From positions 434,001 to 498,000 of the forward strand of contig NZ_BAAAGF010000003.1 of NCBI RefSeq assembly GCF_039524015.1: 64,000 nt of DNA, given 5' to 3'. Origin of the DNA: Gaetbulibacter_B jejuensis (GTDB lineage: Bacteria; Bacteroidota; Bacteroidia; Flavobacteriales; Flavobacteriaceae). The notes under the pieces were generated by a model. It worked only from the letters and a program-made list of their open reading frames with translations, ran no database searches and was not told the DNA's origin. How positions within the stretch are numbered: position 1 is the stretch's first letter; each line of letters begins with the position of its first letter. A program made the translations under genes and the position numbers. This document shows, piece by piece, positions 59,518 through 64,000 of the stretch.

Positions 59518-60930
59518 ATGAAAAAGATTTTAACCTTAGTTTTAGTTTCAGTATTAGGTGGAATTATAACATTATCCGCCTACAAGCTATTTTTAGAACA
59601 AGACAACAGTGCTTTGGCATCTACTACAAATAATAATGAGCAGGTATCTTTTCTGCCCACAAACAATACTGTAACAAGCGCTTACAACATTTCAAATGTT
59701 CCTGATTTTGTTGATGCAGCCGAAAAAACAGTACACGCAGTGGTACACGTTAAAAACACAACTATTGTAAAAGGACCAACTTCATTTGAAGATTTATTCT
59801 ACGGAAGAAACTCTCAACGTGCTCAAGTAGGAACAGGTAGTGGTGTTATTATTTCTCCTGATGGATATATTATAACCAACAATCATGTTATTAATGGCGC
59901 AAATCAAATATCTATTACATCTAACGACAATAAAATTTATGATGCTAAATTGATTGGTAGTGATGAAAAAACAGATATCGCGCTTTTAAAAATTGATACT
60001 GATGAAGAACTTCCTTTTGTAACTTTTGGAGATTCTGATCAAGCTAAAATTGGCGAATGGGTTTTAGCAGTTGGTAACCCATTTAACCTTACTTCCACTG
60101 TTACTGCAGGAATTATCAGTGCGAAGTCAAGAGATTTAACAGGTCAAAACCATCAGTCGTTTATTCAAACTGATGCTGCCGTAAACCCTGGAAACTCAGG
60201 TGGAGCTTTAGTAAATGCTAATGGTGATTTGGTAGGAATAAATACAGCTATTTCATCGCAAACAGGATCTTACATTGGATATTCTTTTGCTGTACCAAGT
60301 AACATTGCCAGAAAAGTGGTTGAAGATATTATGGAGTATGGTGATGTTCAAAATGGAATTTTAGGAGTAACTGGTGGATCATTAAATAGTAAATATGCCG
60401 AAGAATTAGGTGTTGCTACTACTGAAGGATTTTATGTAAACAGTGTTGAAGAAGACTCTGGTGCTGATTTGGCAGGAATACAAAGTGGTGACGTTATTAA
60501 AAAACTAGACGATATTAAAATTTCTAAGTTTTCTGACCTAAAAGGATATTTGAGCACCAAACGTCCTGATGATGTTGTAAACGTAACATTATTAAGAGAC
60601 AACGACACTAAAATTGTTCCTGTAACTTTAATAAGGAATCAAACCTTACAACTTCCTATTATTGGGTTGGTTAAAAATGCCAAAGAGAAAGACTTAAGAA
60701 AACTAGATGCTCAAAATGGTGTTAAAATTTCATCGTTAGACAAAACGTATGAGCGTTTTTGGAAAAAGAATGGAATTGAAGAAGGAAGCATTGTTACAGC
60801 TATAAATGATAAATCTGTAAACAGTATTGATGAAGTAAAACATGCACTTGAAAATAAATCAAGTAATGACCCTTTAAAGTTTGAAATCATCAACAAAAAT
60901 GGAAAAAAAGAGAGCTTCTATTGGAAGTAA
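59518..60930 (+). CDS. Do/Deg-type periplasmic serine protease with two PDZ domains
   Basis: A 470-residue HtrA-family protease that degrades misfolded envelope proteins. After an N-terminal membrane/signal segment comes the trypsin-like domain with histidine in ITNNHVINGA, aspartate in EKTDIALLKI and serine in VNPGNSGGALVN, so the triad is complete. PDZ1 covers about residues 280-375 (EDSGADLAGIQSGDVIKKL) and a divergent PDZ2 about 395-470. It is monocistronic: divergent from dapF, preceded by repeated GTTAAW motifs and followed by a terminator. Confidence 0.95.
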   Translation: MKKILTLVLVSVLGGIITLSAYKLFLEQDNSALASTTNNNEQVSFLPTNNTVTSAYNISNVPDFVDAAEKTVHAVVHVKNTTIVKGPTSFEDLFYGRNSQRAQVGTGSGVIISPDGYIITNNHVINGANQISITSNDNKIYDAKLIGSDEKTDIALLKIDTDEELPFVTFGDSDQAKIGEWVLAVGNPFNLTSTVTAGIISAKSRDLTGQNHQSFIQTDAAVNPGNSGGALVNANGDLVGINTAISSQTGSYIGYSFAVPSNIARKVVEDIMEYGDVQNGILGVTGGSLNSKYAEELGVATTEGFYVNSVEEDSGADLAGIQSGDVIKKLDDIKISKFSDLKGYLSTKRPDDVVNVTLLRDNDTKIVPVTLIRNQTLQLPIIGLVKNAKEKDLRKLDAQNGVKISSLDKTYERFWKKNGIEEGSIVTAINDKSVNSIDEVKHALENKSSNDPLKFEIINKNGKKESFYWK

Positions 60931-60959
60931 ACTCATTTTGATAACAATAACTCAAAATC

Positions 60960-60993
60960 ACCCTTTAACAACTTAACAGTTAAAGGGTTTTTT
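60960..60993 (+). terminator. Terminator after the Do protease
   Basis: A perfect 10-bp stem ACCCTTTAAC/GTTAAAGGGT (60960-60969 with 60979-60988) with a 9-base loop is followed by a T-run. Confidence 0.8.
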
Positions 60994-61031
60994 ATTTGTT
61001 AAAATAGTTTACGAAAACGTTTGAAATATAT

Positions 61032-61039
61032 TACTTTTG
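61032..61039 (+). promoter_or_regulatory. Possible -7 element for the GAPDH gene
   Basis: TACTTTTG fits TAnnTTTG, 39 bases before the ATG at 61079, in the space after the upstream terminator. No -33 TTG is found at the usual distance. Confidence 0.35.
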
Positions 61040-61078
61040 CAAAAAATTTCATTTTAACAACACACTAAACATTATAAA

Positions 61079-62527
61079 ATGAGTCTTACAAAAACTTATG
61101 AAAGTGAATTGGCTTTTCAAGCAGATCGTAGAAGAGCAACTGTAGAATTTATCAAAATTGTTAGCGACCTTTGGTATGACAAATCCATAGAGCTAGTTTT
61201 GTTCAGAAATCAATTAATTGACAGAAATGTTAGCGAGATTTTGAACTTACACGAATATGCAGGCGAGTTTGTACAAAAACCAATTTCTATTTTCGACTCT
61301 GTTGAAATCGCTCAGGCTATTAAAACATTAGACCTTCCTCCTGCTAAACTAGACATAGGAAAATTAACCTATGAGTTTCACTTAGAAGATCAAAAATACA
61401 GTAATGCAACTGCATTTGTAGCCAACAAACTTAAAGATGCTAGTAAAAACAACTCTATTGAACCTAAAGATGTTGTGCTTTATGGTTTTGGTAGAATTGG
61501 TCGTTTGGTAGCTAGAGAGCTAATGACCAGAACAGGAAAAGGAAGTCAATTACGCTTAAGAGCTATTGTTACAAGAGGCGCCATAGACCAAACTGTTTTA
61601 GAAAAAAGAGCATCTTTATTACGTAACGACTCTGTTCATGGTGATTTCCCAGGAACTGTTATTGCCGATGTAAAAAACAGCGCTTTAATTATAAATGGTA
61701 CAACTGTAAATATCATTTCAGCAAATGCACCAGAAGATATCGATTATACCAAATACGGAATTGATAAAGCCTTAGTAATTGACAATACTGGAGCCTTTAG
61801 AGACAATGAAGCTTTAAGCAGACACTTAAAATCAAAAGGTGTTGACAAAGTATTACTTACTGCTCCTGGTAAAGGTGTTCCAAATATTGTTCATGGTGTT
61901 AATCATCTTGAAAACAATCCTGACAACATCAATATCTTTTCAGCAGCATCTTGTACAACCAACGCAATTACACCTGTATTAAAAGCTGTTGAAGACACTT
62001 TTGGAGTAAAAACTGGTCATTTAGAAACTATCCACGCCTATACCAACGATCAAAATTTAGTTGATAATTTCCATAAAAAATACCGTCGTGGTCGTGCTGC
62101 AGCACTTAACATGGTAATTACCGAAACTGGAGCAGGAAGCGCAGTTTCTAAAGCATTACCATCTTTAGAAGGAAAATTAACTTCTAACGCAATTAGAGTT
62201 CCTGTACCAAATGGCTCTTTAGCAATTTTGAATTTGGAATTAGAGAAATCAACATCTGTTGAAGGTATCAATACCATTATGAAAAAATATGCGCTGGAAG
62301 GTGACTTGGTAGAACAAATTAAATATGAAATGAGCGACGAATTGGTATCTAGCGATATCGTTGGTAGCTCTGCTCCTTCAATCTATGATAGTAAAGCAAC
62401 CATTGTTAGAAAAGATGGTAAAAATGTGATACTATATATATGGTATGATAATGAGTATGGTTATAGCCATCAGGTGATTAGGTTAGCAAAATATATTGCA
62501 AAAGTAAGACGTTACACCTATTATTAA
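61079..62527 (+). CDS. gap: Glyceraldehyde-3-phosphate dehydrogenase, long form with N-terminal extension
   Basis: A phosphorylating GAPDH of glycolysis, but 482 residues long instead of about 335. The Rossmann motif YGFGRIGRLVAREL begins only near residue 135; catalytic C292 lies in SAASCTTNAITP, the histidine in ETIHAYTNDQ near 319, and WYDNEYGYSHQV is near the end. The first 130 residues form a largely helical domain without a signal peptide that I cannot assign. The same long form is common in Bacteroidota, so it is a real domain, not a fusion artefact. It is flanked by terminators. Confidence 0.95.
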   Translation: MSLTKTYESELAFQADRRRATVEFIKIVSDLWYDKSIELVLFRNQLIDRNVSEILNLHEYAGEFVQKPISIFDSVEIAQAIKTLDLPPAKLDIGKLTYEFHLEDQKYSNATAFVANKLKDASKNNSIEPKDVVLYGFGRIGRLVARELMTRTGKGSQLRLRAIVTRGAIDQTVLEKRASLLRNDSVHGDFPGTVIADVKNSALIINGTTVNIISANAPEDIDYTKYGIDKALVIDNTGAFRDNEALSRHLKSKGVDKVLLTAPGKGVPNIVHGVNHLENNPDNINIFSAASCTTNAITPVLKAVEDTFGVKTGHLETIHAYTNDQNLVDNFHKKYRRGRAAALNMVITETGAGSAVSKALPSLEGKLTSNAIRVPVPNGSLAILNLELEKSTSVEGINTIMKKYALEGDLVEQIKYEMSDELVSSDIVGSSAPSIYDSKATIVRKDGKNVILYIWYDNEYGYSHQVIRLAKYIAKVRRYTYY

Positions 62528-62566
62528 TAGACTAAAACGTCCAAAACATAAAACCATTCGTATATA

Positions 62567-62600
62567 AAATAGCCTCACAAAATGTGAGGCTATTTGCTTA
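62567..62600 (+). terminator. Terminator after the GAPDH gene
   Basis: A perfect 13-bp stem (62567-62579 with 62583-62595) and a 3-base loop start 39 bases after the stop. The T-run is weak (ATTTGCTT), but the stem is strong. Confidence 0.7.
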
Positions 62601-62673
62601 AAAAATAATCAAACATCAATAGAAATTGCTATATTGTTCAAAATTAACCACAGCTAAAAACAGCCTAACTAAA

Positions 62674-63282
62674 ATGAAATATTTTAAAACCCTTTTTCTT
62701 ACAACACTTTGCATATTATCCTTTACAACCCTAATTGCTCAGGAAACTACTGAAGAAGACAAATTATCATTAAACGAAGGGAGTATTGACAATCAATTTG
62801 AATTCGTTATACAACGCTCAAACAATTATCAAGAGTATAAAGTTGTAAAAAAGAACTGGTTATATACACTAAAAGCACACACACTAGATTCGCTTAAAGC
62901 CATACACAAGGATTTGGCAGACACACAAGCTATAGTAGACACACAAGCCTTAGAGATTACTGAGCTTAAAAGTAATCTTACAAATACCAAAGACACATTA
63001 GACAAAACCAATCTTGAAAAAGATAGTATGGCATTGTTTGGCATGCAAATGAGCAAAGGAGGCTACAATGTACTTATGTGGAGTATTATTGGAGGATTAT
63101 TTGCACTGTTGCTACTCTTTATATATAAGTTTAAAAACAGTAATGCTATTACTAAGCAAGCTAAAAAATCGTTAGCTGAAACCGAAGAAGAGTTTGAAGA
63201 ACATCGTAGGACTGCTTTAGAAAGAGAGCAAAAAGTAAGACGCCAACTTCAAGATGAAATTAATAAACAAAAAGGCATATAA
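62674..63282 (+). CDS. Exported/membrane coiled-coil protein of unknown function
   Basis: A 202-residue protein: signal peptide (to LIAQ), a charged helical ectodomain (about residues 40-115) with coiled-coil heptads, one membrane helix (about 128-146), and a second highly charged helix at the C-terminus (AETEEEFEEHRRTALEREQK). An in-frame TTG at 62626 would add 16 polar residues ahead of the signal peptide, so ATG 62674 is chosen. Similar flavobacterial proteins are sometimes labelled tRNA methyltransferase; no methyltransferase motif is present, so that label should not be used. Confidence 0.8.
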   Translation: MKYFKTLFLTTLCILSFTTLIAQETTEEDKLSLNEGSIDNQFEFVIQRSNNYQEYKVVKKNWLYTLKAHTLDSLKAIHKDLADTQAIVDTQALEITELKSNLTNTKDTLDKTNLEKDSMALFGMQMSKGGYNVLMWSIIGGLFALLLLFIYKFKNSNAITKQAKKSLAETEEEFEEHRRTALEREQKVRRQLQDEINKQKGI

Positions 63283-63307
63283 TGGTTTGCTTTTTTAGAT
63301 GAATACT

Positions 63308-63336
63308 AAATCCGTAAAGTTTTTACGGATTTTTTG
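63308..63336 (+). terminator. Terminator after the coiled-coil protein gene
   Basis: A perfect 11-bp stem AAATCCGTAAA/TTTACGGATTT (63308-63318 with 63322-63332) with a 3-base loop runs into TTTTTG. Confidence 0.85.
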
Positions 63337-63378
63337 TTTATTAAAACTATCCATATCTTTATTATTGGCAATAATTAA

Positions 63379-64000
63379 ATGAAAAAACTTCATAGAATAT
63401 TTTATATAAGTCTGATTAATTTATTTTTAGTCAATTTTAATTGTACTTCACAACCAAAAATTGAATTGATTAATTATAATTCCAGTGAGTGTAAAAAAGG
63501 AATCTATTATCCAAACTTATACAAATTACAGAATCGAATTATCGAAATAAATAAAGAAGACGATTTTCACACATATAACATTTTTGCTGTTGCAAATTGT
63601 AATCGTACTGAAAAAGGTGAAATAGAGCTAAAAAACGATACACTAAATTTGACTTTTCATGGATTAAGAGAATATAAAGTTAACAAAGAAAAAGTAAATG
63701 ATTCACTCGATTTAGTCACTGAAGAATGGATTGAAGAAGTAGCTGATTGTGATTGTGCTTTTAATCTGTCATATAAAATAAAAGGACTTAAAAATAAAGA
63801 TTATACAATAACTTTAAATGGTAAAAAAATAACCGAATCCGAACATAAATTTAGAGTAGTTAGAAAAAACCCTACATTTTCCATTTTAAACAATGACACA
63901 ATAAACTTTGTTGATATTTATGGTTTAAAACAAGGATTGCATATTTATAACAGAAAAGATGGAAAACAATATTCCAGAATTATATATTCAGATGATGAAA
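63379..64000 (+). CDS. Putative lipoprotein, truncated by window edge
   Basis: An open frame from ATG 63379 that runs off the right end (207 codons visible). It begins with a lipoprotein-type signal; the likely lipidated cysteine is residue 22 in VNFNCTS. The visible mature part is beta-rich and polar with several cysteines (SSECKKG, ANCNRTE and DCDCAF). I recognise no family. It follows a strong terminator, so it should have its own promoter. Its codon use is noticeably AT-rich, as in the uncharacterised gene at 8635. Confidence 0.65.
   Translation, partial: MKKLHRIFYISLINLFLVNFNCTSQPKIELINYNSSECKKGIYYPNLYKLQNRIIEINKEDDFHTYNIFAVANCNRTEKGEIELKNDTLNLTFHGLREYKVNKEKVNDSLDLVTEEWIEEVADCDCAFNLSYKIKGLKNKDYTITLNGKKITESEHKFRVVRKNPTFSILNNDTINFVDIYGLKQGLHIYNRKDGKQYSRIIYSDDE

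Noticed and set aside
1..64000. tRNA, rRNA, prophage, insertion sequences or defence islands
   Set aside because: Reading the spaces and gene products gave no cloverleaf with a CCA end, no rRNA-like stretch, no transposase or integrase, and no toxin, nuclease or helicase cluster typical of defence loci.

Overview
This is an AT-rich stretch of chromosome from a member of the Bacteroidota, almost certainly a marine-type Flavobacteriaceae. The evidence is the gene content: type IX secretion (T9SS) C-terminal sorting domains, DUF5686 and DUF4835 proteins, a BamD/omega/CoaBC operon, an RprXY-like two-component pair and the long form of GAPDH. Intergenic TAnnTTTG boxes match the Bacteroidota -7 promoter element, and strong Shine-Dalgarno sites are not evident. 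The window is dense core genome. No gap exceeds 300 bases, and I see no rRNA, tRNA, CRISPR array, prophage or insertion sequence.

Layout. 1-9.2 kb: the 3' part of clpB, then a TraB/GumN protein, deoC, a histidine phosphatase, smpB, a DUF5686 outer-membrane-type protein and two uncharacterised proteins. 9.2-19.1 kb: pcm facing an oxidoreductase and a 3-hydroxyacyl-CoA dehydrogenase. Then comes a tight run of DUF1015, the YggS PLP protein, a DnaQ-like/GIY-YIG fusion nuclease and a DUF3857 transglutaminase-like protein, followed by an ion channel overlapping miaA. 19.2-24.1 kb (minus): glycosyltransferase, YbbR protein, coaE, histidine kinase, response regulator. 24.1-29.8 kb (minus): three consecutive secreted proteins with T9SS sorting domains. 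30-37.7 kb (minus): fabI, recN and a small lipoprotein, a DUF4835/coaBC/omega/bamD set, dapA and a DUF6913 protein. 37.7-47.5 kb: a 5'-nucleotidase split into two genes, DoxX, a membrane protein, ligA, a GH20 hexosaminidase, cutC, prmC, a GNAT enzyme and a small membrane protein. 47.5-55.3 kb: ribD, a HAD hydrolase, an EamA transporter, an IMPACT-family protein, a thioesterase, dnaA, a low-molecular-weight phosphatase, a secreted sugar dehydrogenase and an RsmI-like methylase. 55.3-59.4 kb (minus): a cell-wall group (lysozyme-like protein, DUF2279, mltG) plus a GNAT enzyme and dapF. 59.5 kb to the end: a Do-type protease, the long GAPDH, a coiled-coil membrane protein and a truncated lipoprotein gene.

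No clear new multi-gene defence or mobile system is present. The most interesting signals are small: a nuclease gene with no ATG/GTG/TTG start upstream of its catalytic motif (a candidate AUU start); seven spaced GTTAAW motifs in front of the Do protease; an 88-bp nested palindrome; a terminator-like hairpin in the dnaA leader; a minus-strand terminator buried in the coding end of the opposing gene; and a 130-residue unexplained extension on GAPDH.
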